DNA of 31,056 nt from Lingula anatina. Taxonomy: Eukaryota; Brachiopoda; Lingulata; Lingulida; Lingulidae. The stretch is from assembly GCF_001039355.2 (NCBI RefSeq), contig NW_019776121.1, positions 1 to 31,056 of the forward strand, given 5' to 3'. Position numbers and translations under genes: made by a program. A model generated the notes under the pieces. It did not search any database and was not told the DNA's origin. It saw only the letters and a program-made list of their open reading frames with translations. Of the stretch, positions 1-10,918 are shown in pieces (within the stretch, counting starts at the first letter, position 1; the number at the start of each line of letters is the position of its first letter).

Positions 1-1055
1 CAGCCAACTTTCTTTTTTTTTTTTTCGGGGGGGGGGGGGAGGGATCACATTTAAAAAGATGAAAATACTTCTCCCTTCACTGCTGAAAAAAAGACTTACA
101 TGTTAAAATATGTCTGATATGAAATTGAAATCCTAAGGTACCATGTATATCCCCAGCAGTTGATATAGCCATATTGTTTATAAGATGGCACTGGACGACT
201 TCTTTGACCTAGAACTGCAATCACAACCCTTCTTCCCAAATTTATCCATCTGAAGACTTCTTTACAAGAAACAAAAATGTAAAAATCGGAGATATGCTGA
301 AATCTTGTCTGCTGTAGTATGTTGAAGATATATCATATTTTGTAGTTTATATGAATATATATGAATATAAATATAAAGTATTCATTTGGCATATCTATGT
401 GTACCTTTTCCTCGAATGTCAACATGTCCATTCACAACACTGCCGAAATCTTCATATGATTAGTTTTTGTTACAAAAATTTTGTAAATGCTGTGATCATT
501 ATAAGTCCTGCTCCTTGGTCTGACATCCACACAAAAAACTTTTCATAAACAATCCCGGACTCTTGTCATTCGTCACCCGCATCGAAAAAATAGTTCCATG
601 ATCCCAGTGTTACGAACTCCTCCTGTTTTACCTTCCACAAGTCAAATAAGACCAGAAATCCTTTTCAAGAGGATAACTTCAAAATTTCTGTGCAGCGAAA
701 AATCCTTTCCAGGTGAAAAACAAAACCCTCCATTTTTCTTTGCCTTAATAAGCTGTTATCCATAAGAAATCCTTCACATTCGTAGGCACCTTGACTGTAC
801 ATGTAAAACCGTGGCCTTGGGGCTTAGTTATAGATACAACTGCTGGTCACTTCATGTCCAGTTAATGTCCAACTTTCTGGTCATTTTCTTAACAGTGTGC
901 ACATGGACTGAACTGTACAAGTTTACATGTAGCTGTGACATCAGACAAAGCCATTAATGAAATAAAATGTCATACAATGAGAGTGCCACTTTTTATACAC
1001 ATCTATTTATCTGTATATATACTATAAAATCAAATATGGGTCATCTGCTCCATTT
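1..1055 (-). other. Glypican 3'UTR and/or downstream flank
   Basis: This lies downstream of the glypican TGA stop on the minus strand, so at least its right part should be 3' untranslated sequence. I looked for AATAAA or ATTAAA on the minus strand and found neither; only TATAAA-type variants occur (near 175 and 347). The transcript end therefore cannot be placed. Bases 11-40 are a poly-T run joined to a poly-G run, where sequencing error is likely. No coding region is supported here. Confidence 0.5.
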
Positions 1056-1255
1056 TCATCCATTTACCCATAATACAGCAGCAAAAGTCGTTGCAATAAT
1101 GGAGGTGAGAGTGACGCGGAGCGCAAAGCTCTCTCCAGTGGGGCCTTTGGTCTCTGCGGCCCCGGGATTTGGCTTGTTATTCTTATTGATGGAGTCGTGC
1201 TGGCTGTTGTCTGATGATCCATCACCAAAGTCCCACTCTGGATTGGAGCTCTGGC
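1056..1255 (-). CDS. GPC4/6: Glypican, terminal coding exon with GPI-anchor signal
   Basis: Last coding exon. It follows a TTCCAG acceptor, completes a Gly codon split with the previous exon (G|GC), and runs 65 further codons to TGA at 1056-1058. It begins QSSNPEWDFGDGSSDNS, an acidic Ser-rich linker, continues through a hydrophilic stretch (NKNNKPNPGAAETKG), and ends in a hydrophobic tail (LTSIIATTFAAVLWVNG) right at the C-terminus. That order of hydrophilic spacer, small residues and terminal hydrophobic segment is a classic GPI-anchor addition signal, as in all glypicans. The likely omega site lies in the Gly/Ala/Ala region before the tail; the exact residue is inferred. The mature protein should sit on the outer face of the plasma membrane. 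Confidence 0.93.
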
Positions 1256-1402
1256 CTGGAATTGTGCAAGTTCTTTTAATTAACAGAAATTTCTTTACAC
1301 TTAACATTTAGGTTTAAACTTTGATGGTTTTATCAAGATAAGTGTTCATAATGTAACTTAGCAAAGGAAATCTCTTAAAAATCCTTGTCTCATGGCTTTC
1401 TT

Positions 1403-1498
<96 letters not shown>

Positions 1499-1521
1499 TA
1501 TGGATGTACACACACACTTAC
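1256..1521 (-). other. Glypican last intron, mostly microsatellite
   Basis: A 266-bp intron. On the transcript strand it begins GTAAGTGTGTGTG, then a CT run, then a long GT run, and ends in TTCCAG. About a third of it is simple repeat (see 1406-1500). Confidence 0.85.
1406..1500. repeat. Compound (CA)n-(GA)n microsatellite
   Basis: About 28 CA units (about 1406-1461) run directly into about 19 GA units (to 1499), with one GAAAGA interruption. On the glypican RNA this reads as a UC tract followed by a long UG tract, starting about 20 nt inside the intron from the donor of the glycanation-site exon. Open frames across it are low-complexity artefacts. Confidence 0.97.
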
Positions 1522-1696
1522 CATCATTATCATTGTCACCCCCAAAACCTGACCCAGACCCCTGCCCAAAGTCCTCGTCATCATTGAGAGCGCCATCCCC
1601 ACTCCCGGGGAAGTTGTCAGGGTAGTGGTTGTGTATGGCGACCACCCACTGGTCAGCCTGCATACTGCTCTCCTTCTGGGCACTGCTCTCCAGTTG
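1522..1696 (-). CDS. GPC4/6: Glypican, heparan sulfate attachment exon
   Basis: A 175-bp exon between a TTCTTAG acceptor and a G|GTAAGT donor: 58 codons plus one base. It starts QLESSAQKESSMQADQWVVA in phase 0, matching the end of the alpha-helical core, and then enters a Gly/Asp-rich stretch. It contains three Ser-Gly dipeptides: one in PGSGDG and two in GQGSGSGFGG. The second group directly follows the acidic run NDDEDF and is followed by DNDND. Clustered Ser-Gly next to acidic residues is the xylosyltransferase signal that favours heparan sulfate, and its position just before the GPI region is that of glypicans. This is the part that lets the protein carry chains that bind Wnt, Hedgehog, BMP and FGF ligands (family knowledge). 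Confidence 0.95.
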
Positions 1697-1951
1697 CTAA
1701 GAAACACACAGATTACGATTTTTAAATTTAATTTTGAACAAAATTGATTGACTTACAAAGAAAATTTAAAATTAAAAATAAAAATATGGTAATTGACCTT
1801 ATGTTTGTACAAAAGTTATTAGCTTGCTTCATTCAGCATAAATAAATTAATAACATTTTGTGGTATAACAAGATATAGATAATTCATAATTTGATACAAA
1901 CGTTGTAAATATTTTCAGAAACCAAATCATTCATCTTCAGCTTAACCCTAC
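1697..1951 (-). other. Glypican intron 6
   Basis: A 255-bp AT-rich intron with donor AAG|GTAGGG and acceptor TTCTTAG. I see nothing else in it. Confidence 0.85.
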
Positions 1952-2078
1952 CTTTGCCATGTGCATCAGTTTGTCTTTCAGTGTAATCACAGTGGTAGTT
2001 CTTCCCTGGACTACGGTCATCTCGGGGTTAAACCTGACCTGTGCAATCAACCCCACCTCTGTCACATTGCTGGTATAT
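1952..2078 (-). CDS. GPC4/6: Glypican, C-terminal core helix exon
   Basis: A 127-bp exon: one base that completes an Arg codon (AG|A) and then 42 codons. The acceptor is ACTTCCAG and the donor AAG|GTAGGG. It encodes YTSNVTEVGLIAQVRFNPEM and then a helix ending LKDKLMHMAK. The junction reads HCWNGEHMG-R-YTSNVTEVGL, which matches the family pattern of a CWN motif followed by R-Y and a short acidic-to-Gly stretch. NVT is a potential N-glycosylation site. The upstream intron is 8.5 kb. Confidence 0.94.
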
Positions 2079-2354
2079 CTGGAAGTATGGGGAAGGTTTT
2101 ATTACATTATCTTTGACTGGTGAAAAAGATTATTTTTCTGACTGATGGGAAAAACAAAAATATTGTCTTGTCTTATGAATTACTGATCAAGATGTTCAAG
2201 CAAATAGTTTTAAACTCTCTGTTATTTTTAATCACACTACAAATATTCACACATATTTGGATTCTGTAGGTTCTTGAGGCCATCAAGGTGCAAGATGTTT
2301 GCTCAGTGAAGTTTATCACATTGCTTACTCATCTTTGTTCATACCACCACATTG

Positions 2355-2430
2355 TCTCACCTAACACATCTGTCTCACCCAACACAACTCTCTCTCACCC
2401 AACACAAATGTCTGTCTCACCTAACACAAT
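2355..2430. repeat. Four-copy tandem of a TCTCACCYAACACA motif
   Basis: Copies start at 2355, 2373, 2393 and 2415, with spacing of 18, 20 and 22 bp. They are pyrimidine/adenine-rich and mildly diverged. No coding sense. Confidence 0.8.
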
Positions 2431-2781
2431 CTCTACAACTCTCACATGGATAGGACACAATGTTTGTACTGACTTTGGTGTGTTTCAATTACAAAACAAC
2501 TTGATCAGCTTGATTGGGCTATCAATCACATGTTAGCTGTAAGCAAAAGCTTTTATGTAATTGATAGATCACTGATTAAAATCCCATTTTGGTGAAAATT
2601 TTCCTTGTTCTCAGATCTTAACAGATAAAATCTACACTGAAATGACTTCAAATTGCCCAAAAATTGAGAGCACATCTATCACTTCATAAAATAAATTATT
2701 TCAGCAAAATGGCTCTATAAAGTAGGTGAAGTACTTAGTAACTCAGTCCGTGTGAGTGATGTCCTGCCAAGACTAATGCTT

Positions 2782-2795
2782 GTTGCTATAGCAAC
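2782..2795. promoter_or_regulatory. RFX X-box-like perfect palindrome
   Basis: GTTGCTATAGCAAC is a perfect 14-bp palindrome with the two half sites and AT spacer of the RFX X-box. It lies in intron 5, about 700 bp on the 5' side of the exon at 1952-2078. Regulatory use is inferred. Confidence 0.45.
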
Positions 2796-3150
2796 CAGAC
2801 TGAGTGCAGGCAGAGCTTTATTAAAAACATGCCAAAAAACCAAGCTTCAAAATAATAGTTGTATCATACATGTAGCTTTACTGTGTTGTTGTTTTGTAAG
2901 AGAAATGTTCCAATACTCCTATGTATTATAGTAAGTTAACTTTGACTAAATATGGAATATATCTATTTTAGTTTTCTCATCAGGAAGGAGAGGTCTGATT
3001 GATAACCTATGGTCAGCACTCTGAAGGTCAATGGGGAAAATTACATAGGGATGAATATATAGGAAAGAGTGGGTGCATTCAAAGATTTTTTTTAAACAGA
3101 GGTCCAAAGGTTAATAGTGAATACCAAGCTATGAATTGATAATGTCTGCA

Positions 3151-3192
3151 TCCCACAATGCACTGCTTGTCTCCCACAATGCATGCAGTGGC
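3151..3192 (+). promoter_or_regulatory. Tandem pair of ZNF143/Staf-like motifs
   Basis: TCCCACAATGCA occurs at 3151 and again at 3172, exactly 21 bp apart, each followed by a variant of CTGC or TGCAGTGG. The core resembles the SBS motif bound by ZNF143/Staf in animal promoters. Position deep in an intron makes function uncertain. Confidence 0.3.
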
Positions 3193-3758
3193 CCTATTAG
3201 GGACATGAAGTGATAAACAGGATGATACTGACCAACTTTATATTCCTGTCTGCTTCGTTTCATAATGGCTGCTGAGGTCCAAAACTGTGTAAACAAAATA
3301 ATTAAGTTCTGTTCCCAGTAAAGATAGGTTCGGCTACTTTAAGTGTGCCTCTCAAGCAAGGTTGTCAATATAACAATTGTTAAAATTTGTAATATGGGTA
3401 CATGTTTTTTAACACAAAATATAACACCTTTAGAAAAAAAAAAGATTATTGATATGGAAAAATGCTGCAAAAAATACATTAAAGTAATCTGTAAAGTTCC
3501 CATCAATAAAACAGAAGATTTGGCTCTCTCCTAATGATTAGCCAACAGTGGGGTGTACTGAGTAAGGGTGACCTAAAGTGATTGAGAACGTGCCTGAAGA
3601 GATGAGTAATGTGCTGTCACCTATAATGCATGTCAGGCCAGCATTCTGGCTGTGTGGAGAGAATGGACTGGTTATTGTCTGGGTGACTGAACTGCCACCT
3701 GCTGAACACCACACAATATTATCACTTTATGAATGTGTCTGAGCTGAATGACAATTCT

Positions 3759-3809
3759 CTCTCTCTCTCTGTGTGTGTGTGTGTATATATATGTGAGAGA
3801 GAGAGAGAC
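3759..3809. repeat. CT-GT-AT-GA compound repeat with inverted ends
   Basis: A CT run, a GT run, TATATATA and a GA run follow each other. The CT and GA runs are complementary, so the tract can fold into a hairpin. Confidence 0.85.
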
Positions 3810-5809
3810 TGAGACTCCGGTGTATATATTATCATTGCTTGCACAACATAACTGCCCTTGAACTATCTTCAATATCTTCAGGATAAATTCACATTCAAGT
3901 ACTAAATTCAAGTACTAAAAGCCACATAAACCAGACCCCAAAACTCTTTTTGTTTGACAGGTAAAGGGAGAAGTCCTAAAAATATCCCAAAACGTTAAAA
4001 ACATAATGAACAATGAAAGAAAGACTATCTGATAGGTTTCCTTGCAAAAAATATTTTATATTCCTCAATAGATGAATATCATTTTGAAAATCAGGGACCT
4101 CTTTCTGTCTATCACAAAAAAATGCCTGATGGATGTCTGAAGGGATACAAACACCTGATCTGGTGTCTAGCAGCTTGAAGCTAATTGAACTAGATATTCC
4201 TCATCCCAGTGTTGTTTATGTTGGCTCCTTGAAGACAGGTGAAACACTTCCTCTGCAATAAAATACCCACTTGGTGCCCTAACAGCCACTGCCATCTATT
4301 TGTATCAGGACAGATCTGGTAAAAAGTCTGCTCTTTTTTTGTCCATGCAGTTTTAGCTCATTTAAAAAATATCTACACCTACCAGGTTAACATTGATAAG
4401 AAAATACTGCAAATCAATCAGTCATTCAAATCATTTGCACTGTTCAGGAAAAAAAAATCTATAAAAGTACCTTGATATAATATTGCTCTATATCTTACAG
4501 CTATCTCTATTACAAATGTTGCCTCTATTCTCAACTAAGGGTGCTTAAAATGAAATATTTTCTATTTTAAACTAAGGCTCAACAGCCAATTGATACCAAA
4601 ACTTATATATCTGTTAAAAATAAACAGCAGGTTTGTTTTGTTTGTAAATTCACTTGTAAAAGAAACCCTTACGAGATGTATTAAACTTTTTTTAGAATGA
4701 AAACCAACTTCTTTCAACATGTGCATCTTAATTAAACTTTGCTGAAGGCAACAAATTTCTACAGCCACAGGTCTGCTCTTGTATTTTTGCAGATTTCCAG
4801 CTGCGATCAAGCACTTTGACATCAGTGCTCACCAGTTTGTTGTAATCTTTCATAATCTCTCGAGACAGTTGCCCTTTTCAGGGCCAGCTGAGCTCTTCTT
4901 CTTACATATTTCTTCAATGGCTTCTTCTCAGCAAGGGATATAATCCAACACTAACTTCAAACACTCGTATTTGTAAATTTTTCCTAGCAGGCATTTTCTG
5001 TTTTAGAAACTTTAAAAATTGAGCATCATAAGGAATCTTCATCACCTGGGTAAATAATGTTAAGGTCAGCCATGTACTCCGCAGTATAAATCAATAGTAC
5101 TAAGATACATATCCAGTATGATCTATGATCAAAAGATGAAGAGAGAGAGAGATCATGGAAAGATGATTTCTTATTCTTTACAACCAACAGTATATAGCAA
5201 TATACTTTAAGTGCCATCATTTTATTGCACTCCTTTTTTTTTTGGCTGCTAAAGAATTCACATTCTATCAATTATTTGCTCCTAATACACATTTTCAAAA
5301 CACTCCAAACTACATTTATAAAGGTCATGTAATCTTTATTCTTGGATAAATTTCCCTTAGAAAGAAATTCCCTTGGAAAGAAATTTTCATCGGAGGCAAA
5401 AATCATGAAAGTTGTCTTTGGTAATAGGCCTACTCAAGCAGTAATCAATAGACTGCATTGAGATCTCAGTTCAATATTGCATTAGATAGCTGTCAATGCG
5501 AGAAACCTGTCCCAGCATCTATCACATCATTCTTCATGTTTGACAATTAATTTCATTAGTTGATATGAGTGTTCTGAGGATGCCTCAAGACTGCTGGTTT
5601 AAACTGCAGTGATTTGGAAAGAAAAAATCAATCTTATTCAGGGTTTTCTCTTGCACAAGTTGATTATTTATGGAAAGAAAGAAAGACTGCTATCCAAGGT
5701 ATTATTATATTATGACACTATGCATCAAACAATGTTTTAAGAAATATCTAACATTCCAAACAGGTTTACCTTTATCAAAATTTAAATAAAATGTTAAGAA
5801 GTTAATAAA

Positions 5810-5811
<2 letters not shown>

Positions 5812-5847
<36 letters not shown>

Positions 5848-5858
5848 ACGCGTGCGTG
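5812..5858. repeat. (GT)n tract ending in GC-rich alternating sequence
   Basis: About 47 nt of strictly alternating purine and pyrimidine: a GT run followed by GCGCACGCGTGCGTG. Such sequence favours Z-DNA. Confidence 0.9.
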
Positions 5859-7619
5859 AGGGAGAAGGGAGAGCAGAGGTTTTTCATGTTTTGCTACACA
5901 TCTCCACCAGAAGATAAATGGCAGCAATCATACCTCTTTTTACCTCTTTTTTCATCCCAGTCAATTTCCTCTCTAATTTCACCTGCTACGTAATATTGCC
6001 ACCAGTTGATGAAAGACGGAGAAATTAATTTCACCTTTACTTCAAGAACATTTTTTCTGCTCTTTACGCTTAACCTAATGGGGCACCACTTAGTACGATA
6101 CTGCTGCACCGAAGTAGAATTAATTTCCCAAATTTACAAACTACAAACTTCTGTTTCCTCACTCATCTTGATCATCTCCTCACTATGAGAAATTAATATC
6201 GTTTTTATAATCCAATGAGAACTGATAACTTTATTTTGCTTTTTTGATTGATATGGTGTGTAAAATCTCTTCCATCTGGATTCAAGTGAACAAAGTGGGT
6301 TTCATCAAATTTCACCTTCGTTTTATTATTAAAGACCTTTTCCTCTAAATTTTCTAACAAAAAGCAAGAAATGTCAGCAACTTATTGCGGCTCTAAAAGA
6401 AAGAAGGAATTTATATCAGTAATCTGTGTTAATCATCACTTAAGTATTCCTTTTTACTCTCAAAATTATTCCTGAATCTTAAGTGAGTAAATGTGGTCTT
6501 TGAAGTCTATTACTGCACCTAGTTTCCCTCAAATTCTCACGCAAATTAAAACATGGCTGTATCCTCCCTGAAATGACTCAGCCAAAGACGCCTCTTTAGA
6601 ATTCTTAATCCCGTACATGACATTTCATCACTGTACTATTGTCACTCAATAAAATCCTTTAAGCATCAATGATCACAAATTTCTAGTCCCCCACAATCTC
6701 AACACCAACAAATGAATCAAACCAAAATCCAAATCACCCTTTAATACATATGAAACAAGTTTTCAAGTCCTCCTGAAGTTGAAATCAATCGTGACAAATA
6801 CCCTTTCAGCAACAACAAACACAAAGACACAATCCACACAATTACAATACACAGCAGATTTGCTGAGCAAACTGACAGCAAAAACACTAAGAACTCAGAA
6901 TTCCCATTCAATACTGGCGTTCTCATTAATTCTATTGTACCACATTAAGTGGATGCTGTCTGAAGGTCTATCAGTACAGACATTACTCAGGACCATGGCT
7001 GACTAGAACTACCCTGAGTTTTGTTGCTACTGAAGCTGGGGAAGCACTAGGAAATTTTTTCACTTAGCCAAATCACTAATTTTTCATACACTAACTTTTT
7101 TTCTCAAAATGGTTTAAGCTTGACTGAAACAAGCCAAATCAACCTTATTTTGTTTAGACCATTCAGGTCAGTTATAGCACTTGGCTAAATTGGCAAGTGT
7201 TAGGGCTACCCCAGTGGAGGTAATCTTGTTTTCTTAGAAACCCTTGAAACCTTCAGCACTAAGCAGTAAAAAGGCTGCCAGTCAAGCAAAAAATGTAGAC
7301 AGTTTTGTGTTTTCTGACCACTGTAGCCCAGGGCAACTCTGACCTCATCCCAAGAAACTTTACTTTTATAAAATTGACTCCTTAACCCACATTCAGAGAG
7401 CTGGTCTTAAGTCAGTCTACAGTGAATTTTCAGTTTGGCTGTGGAGGTTTTAACTTAGCACCTATGTCCTCAAATCCCATGCTTACCCTGGCCTGAAGGC
7501 AGCCGCTTCACAGGAGGGGGGGGGTCTTTTTCGTGAAAAGTGATGGGATTACGAGAAGGGAGGGGCTTCAGGGACAAATCAATTTTGGTCAAAGAAAAAT
7601 GTGATTTTTAGGGTTATAT

Positions 7620-8055
7620 CTTTGTTGGATAATAGAAATGTGATCTTGATCTTGTCAGGTTAGATGTGGATAAGTCTTTTCACTCTTAAGGTTTATGGTC
7701 AATGAAGTTAACAGAATTGATAACTTAATGTTTTGTGTGTTTTTGTTGGGTAATGGAAATTAGATCTAGATCTTGTTAAGTAAAATGTGGTAGAGTGTTT
7801 TCATCCATACTGTTTGCAGTAAATGAAGGCAGCACCATTGATAATATAATGTGCTGTATGTTTTCATAGGGTAATAGGGGGAAGAAGGCAGAATGCACCT
7901 CTACCTAGAGATTTTACTTTGAGATTGTTCTTGCTGCAAGTTTTACGGTCAATGAAGACAGCACTGATGAGACTAATGTGATGTATGTTTTTGTCTGGCA
8001 CTGGGAATGTGATCTTGTCTGGGCTGATTTTGTTAATTGCTTTCACTCAGGCAAT
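7620..8055. repeat. Decayed tandem repeat, period about 120 bp
   Basis: Four units start near 7621, 7741, 7861 and 7989. Each opens with a variant of TTTTTGTTGGGTAATGG. Units 1-3 later carry a GTCAATGAAG-like block and end in TGTATG or TGTGTG. Unit 4 is partial. The units are too diverged to be recent. Confidence 0.7.
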
Positions 8056-8081
8056 GTACTTGATACATAAGGAGGTAGAGG

Positions 8082-8083
<2 letters not shown>

Positions 8084-8117
<34 letters not shown>
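8084..8117. repeat. (GT)n microsatellite
   Basis: About 17 uninterrupted GT units, directly after the decayed 120-bp tandem array. Confidence 0.95.
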
Positions 8118-9131
8118 ATAATGGGGTCATGATACTTGATGAGATCAGGAGAAAAAAGTCAAACATGAAGAAGACTTAGATTATAATCAAACTTACTTTT
8201 TAAAAATAATATTTTCCAACAACCCTTCGTTAATCAAATTTTCCTTAAATATATATTGAGTCTTGAGTAAAATAACGAGCCACGTAAACTGATAGTTTTT
8301 CTTCAGTTGGATGATTCTGGTATCTCTACTGACACAAAATGATTAGGAGACCTCGGTACAAATGTGATAGTATTAACGTATGCTGTGTGCATGAACACAG
8401 ATGTCACTCAAGCGACTGTGACGGCGGCCATTGTTCCGTCTCCCAGTGTTTTGTCTCCTGGTGACTCACAGTAACATGATCATCTTCCATTCACACACAA
8501 ACCTCAGAGAAAAAAGCCAAAGACAACAACACCTCAGATCACACAAACATTAAACAGTCCTCCATTGTCACTGAAAAAATTTCCTGTGGAATTAAAATGG
8601 AACAAAGCTGAAATATTCCCTATCCCCCCCCCCTCTTTCTCTCTTAAATTTCCCATGTGCAGGTGAGAGCAGTGGCTATGATGAATTTCAATACCACATT
8701 TCAACAAACACTGAAAACAATGACAATCAGGCAGTGAATAAAACTGAGGAAGTAATTGTCTTACAAGAGAAGAAATTCCTTTCAAATGCACGACAACTCC
8801 ACCTAGTGTGAAGAGACACAAAGATAGTCCTCAATTCCATGTCATTTCTTAAAAAGTCAACCCTACTAAACTAAAATAGCCATTTATGTCAATTATGCTA
8901 TGTAAAGGCAGTCTTAGACAGTTTCACCAACAATTAGGTCTCTTTAACTTGGCTGACTCACCAGAGTCACTTGTAGAATCTTTTAGTGGGTAGAACCCAG
9001 TATCACTGTTCTAATATTTTCACAGGCAACAGTTTCAAAAGACTGTAAACTGTTATTTAGTTGGCCAAGATTCTTGGTTGACATTGCTTAGAACATACAT
9101 CATGTTTCTTTCTTTTCTTTTTTCTTAACAG

Positions 9132-9183
9132 ACGCAATGGCTCTGTGGAAGAGAGTTCAGATGAGTCACCTGCACGGCAGCAG
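9132..9183 (+). other. Candidate plus-strand cryptic exon
   Basis: A strong acceptor (a long T/C tract ending CTTAACAG) and a CAG|GTAACA donor bracket 52 bp. In one frame the insert reads RNGSVEESSDESPARQQ, an acidic Ser-rich peptide. In another it starts at an ATG and can be joined in frame to a second open stretch (9238-9428, ending CAG|GTGAGA) across a 54-bp GT/AG intron. It is antisense to the glypican. No family is recognised, and it may be chance. Confidence 0.2.
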
Positions 9184-9654
9184 GTAACATTATCTCATAT
9201 TACACAGACGCTGATTAAAATGGCATTCCATTTTCAGCCTCACTGACCAGCCTTTGCTGCCAGCTGTTTCAGAGCGGCAAAAACAACCCTGTTTTCTATC
9301 CATTATCTCGAGTGGAGAAAAAACATCTCTTTCAAAGGATGAAACCACTTGGTATTATCTGTGCTATCTCCAGAGACACCTGGTGAGGGGGAGGTTCATT
9401 AAACTGAGGGCCCCTCGCATCTTCCAGGTGAGAAAATTTAATTACAATATTTGGGCAAGTAAGCTTTTCAGTAAACGATTCATCATTCAAAACTTATCAA
9501 TTGTGTTTTTTTCTTCATTTTGTGTTTTAAAATTTGATTCAATTATATATTTCCTTCAGAGGGGATTTATAGTATTAACTAAACTCAAGTTTTAACAGCA
9601 AAATGCCATTCTCTGCATTGGGACTGGCAACACAGCAGTAAAAGAAGTTATTTA

Positions 9655-9900
9655 GGGCCCACTTCCAATGAAACTATTGTTCTAACTAGCAACTAGGTCA
9701 GTCCAACTCCACAAGGACTCTCACTGAATGCAATCAGATCATCACACCTTGTTTCCAACTACTCATATAATCACCAGCTTTCTGTATTCTACTCAATGCC
9801 AGGAGGAGGCATGTTAATTTGTTCATCTGATTGCATCCAGCTAGTCTCCAAGGAGTTGGATCAATCTAAGACAAATGATAGTTGCATTGGGAATGGAACC
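9655..9900. mobile_element. MITE family B, copy B1
   Basis: A 246-bp element flanked by TTA on both sides (9652-9654 and 9901-9903). Long imperfect terminal inverted repeats: the left end begins GGGCCCACTTCCAATGAAAC, and the right end read inward begins GGTTCCATTCCCAATGCAAC. It contains the family block CACTGAATGCAATCAG and the core ACTCATATAATCACCAGC also seen in copy B2. No coding capacity. TTA flanks and GG termini fit a PIF/Harbinger-type non-autonomous element. Confidence 0.65.
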
Positions 9901-9921
9901 TTAATCACCAACATCAGTCTA

Positions 9922-10137
9922 GAAGTGCATTCCCAGAGATTTAGATCGATCCATCTGGATCTACCTAACTCCCTGGGGGTTCACGCTAAATTGCAGTCAG
10001 CCTAGCGTGCACAACAGTTAATTACCCCCTTACAGCTTTTAGTAGGGGAGACAGACGCTTAAGCCGGCTAAGCTGACAGTAATCTAGTGAGACTCCCCAC
10101 AGAGAAAGATCGATCTAAATTTTGTGGGAATGGGGTC
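9922..10137 (+). mobile_element. MITE family A, copy A1
   Basis: About 216 bp, in the same orientation as copy A3. Shared blocks include GGGGGTTCACGCTAAAT, GTTAATTACCCCCTTACAGC and GACAGTAATCTAGTGAGACT. The ends carry inverted TTCCCAGAGATTTAGATCGATC-type sequence. It starts only 21 bp from copy B1 and is the most diverged of the three A copies; no target duplication is visible. Confidence 0.65.
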
Positions 10138-10480
10138 CAGGTCCCATTGGAATTCAAAGAGCAGAACTCTCCAATTAGCCTATATATCAGTTAATGGAAC
10201 AGAACGTTCATTCAACTTTTGAGCACACCTGTGGACACCTGGGGAAATCAAGAAAACCGGACAGAGAGGACGCTCGATGAGGTCAGGTAAAAACTCCTGA
10301 CTTCTTCATGTCCTTAGATGCAATGACTGAATAGCATTCTCACTAGGAGAGCACATCTGTGTGTGTGCATGTGTGGGGAGAGGGAGACTGGTGCTCTTCA
10401 GTAATGACTTTGGGATCTCTCTTTTTCCAGCTTTCTGAGTCTCCCTCTCACACTTCATATATGGAGTCCAACTGTGGGAT

Positions 10481-10487
10481 TTCTCTT

Positions 10488-10541
<54 letters not shown>
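10481..10541. repeat. (TC)n-(CA)n microsatellite
   Basis: A TC run followed by about 21 CA units. On the glypican transcript it begins about 15 nt inside intron 5, just past the GTAAGA donor of the exon at 10556-10710. Confidence 0.97.
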
Positions 10542-10543
<2 letters not shown>

Positions 10544-10555
10544 TCTGGCTCTTAC

Positions 10556-10710
10556 CTTCCCATGTGCTCCCCATTCCAGCAGTGGAGACTGGACTTGTCG
10601 CGCACCACAAAGTTTTCATTTTCACACACAGCGTCTGCAAAGTGTGTGTAAAATCCCTTGGAAGCCTTCAGGTCATGGGTGAACTGCCATAGACGGTCTG
10701 TGTATTTTAC
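10556..10710 (-). CDS. GPC4/6: Glypican, core exon with the CWNG motif
   Basis: A 155-bp exon: acceptor GTTCGACAG, 51 codons plus AG, donor AG|GTAAGA. It encodes VKYTDRLWQFTHDLKASKGF, then a stretch with VCENE, and ends LHCWNGEHMG. These correspond to the glypican helices after the variable loop and to the last two core cysteines (VC and HC), followed by the signature CWNG. The phase joins cleanly to the exon at 1952-2078. Confidence 0.95.
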
Positions 10711-10918
10711 CTGTCGAACAAAGACTAAAACAGTGAGTCGTATTGAGGAAAAAGCAGTTTAAATTTTTTATATTCCAATCAATTTATATTATAAATATCA
10801 CCCAATGATTTCTCCCTAAAAACTCACTATTAAAATTGAACTGATAAAACCTTGCATACCATCATTAAATTTAAACAATAATAATAAAAAAATTTAAACT
10901 AGATAAACAGCCCCTTAC
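10711..10918 (-). other. Glypican intron 4
   Basis: A 208-bp AT-rich intron, donor AAG|GTAAGG and acceptor GTTCGACAG. Nothing else seen. Confidence 0.85.

Larger units (their letters stand above)
2079..10555 (-). other. Glypican intron 5 (8.5 kb)
   Basis: Donor AG|GTAAGA, acceptor ACTTCCAG. Contents listed separately: a 20-bp tandem motif (2355-2430), an RFX-like palindrome (2782-2795), a tandem ZNF143-like motif (3151-3192), simple repeats (3759-3809, 5812-5858, 8084-8117, 10481-10541), a decayed 120-bp tandem repeat (7620-8055), two adjacent MITEs (9655-10137) and a weak plus-strand exon candidate (9132-9183). I see nothing recognisable in 3810-5811, 5859-7619 or 8118-9131 apart from homopolymers (G-run near 7517, C-run near 8627) and a small GC-richer patch near 8400-8470. 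Confidence 0.9.

Noticed and set aside
1358-1707. Overlapping open frames rich in Cys-Val, Ser-Leu or His-Thr
   Set aside because: Translations of the CA/GA microsatellite. Only the exon part (1522-1696) is real, and in one frame.
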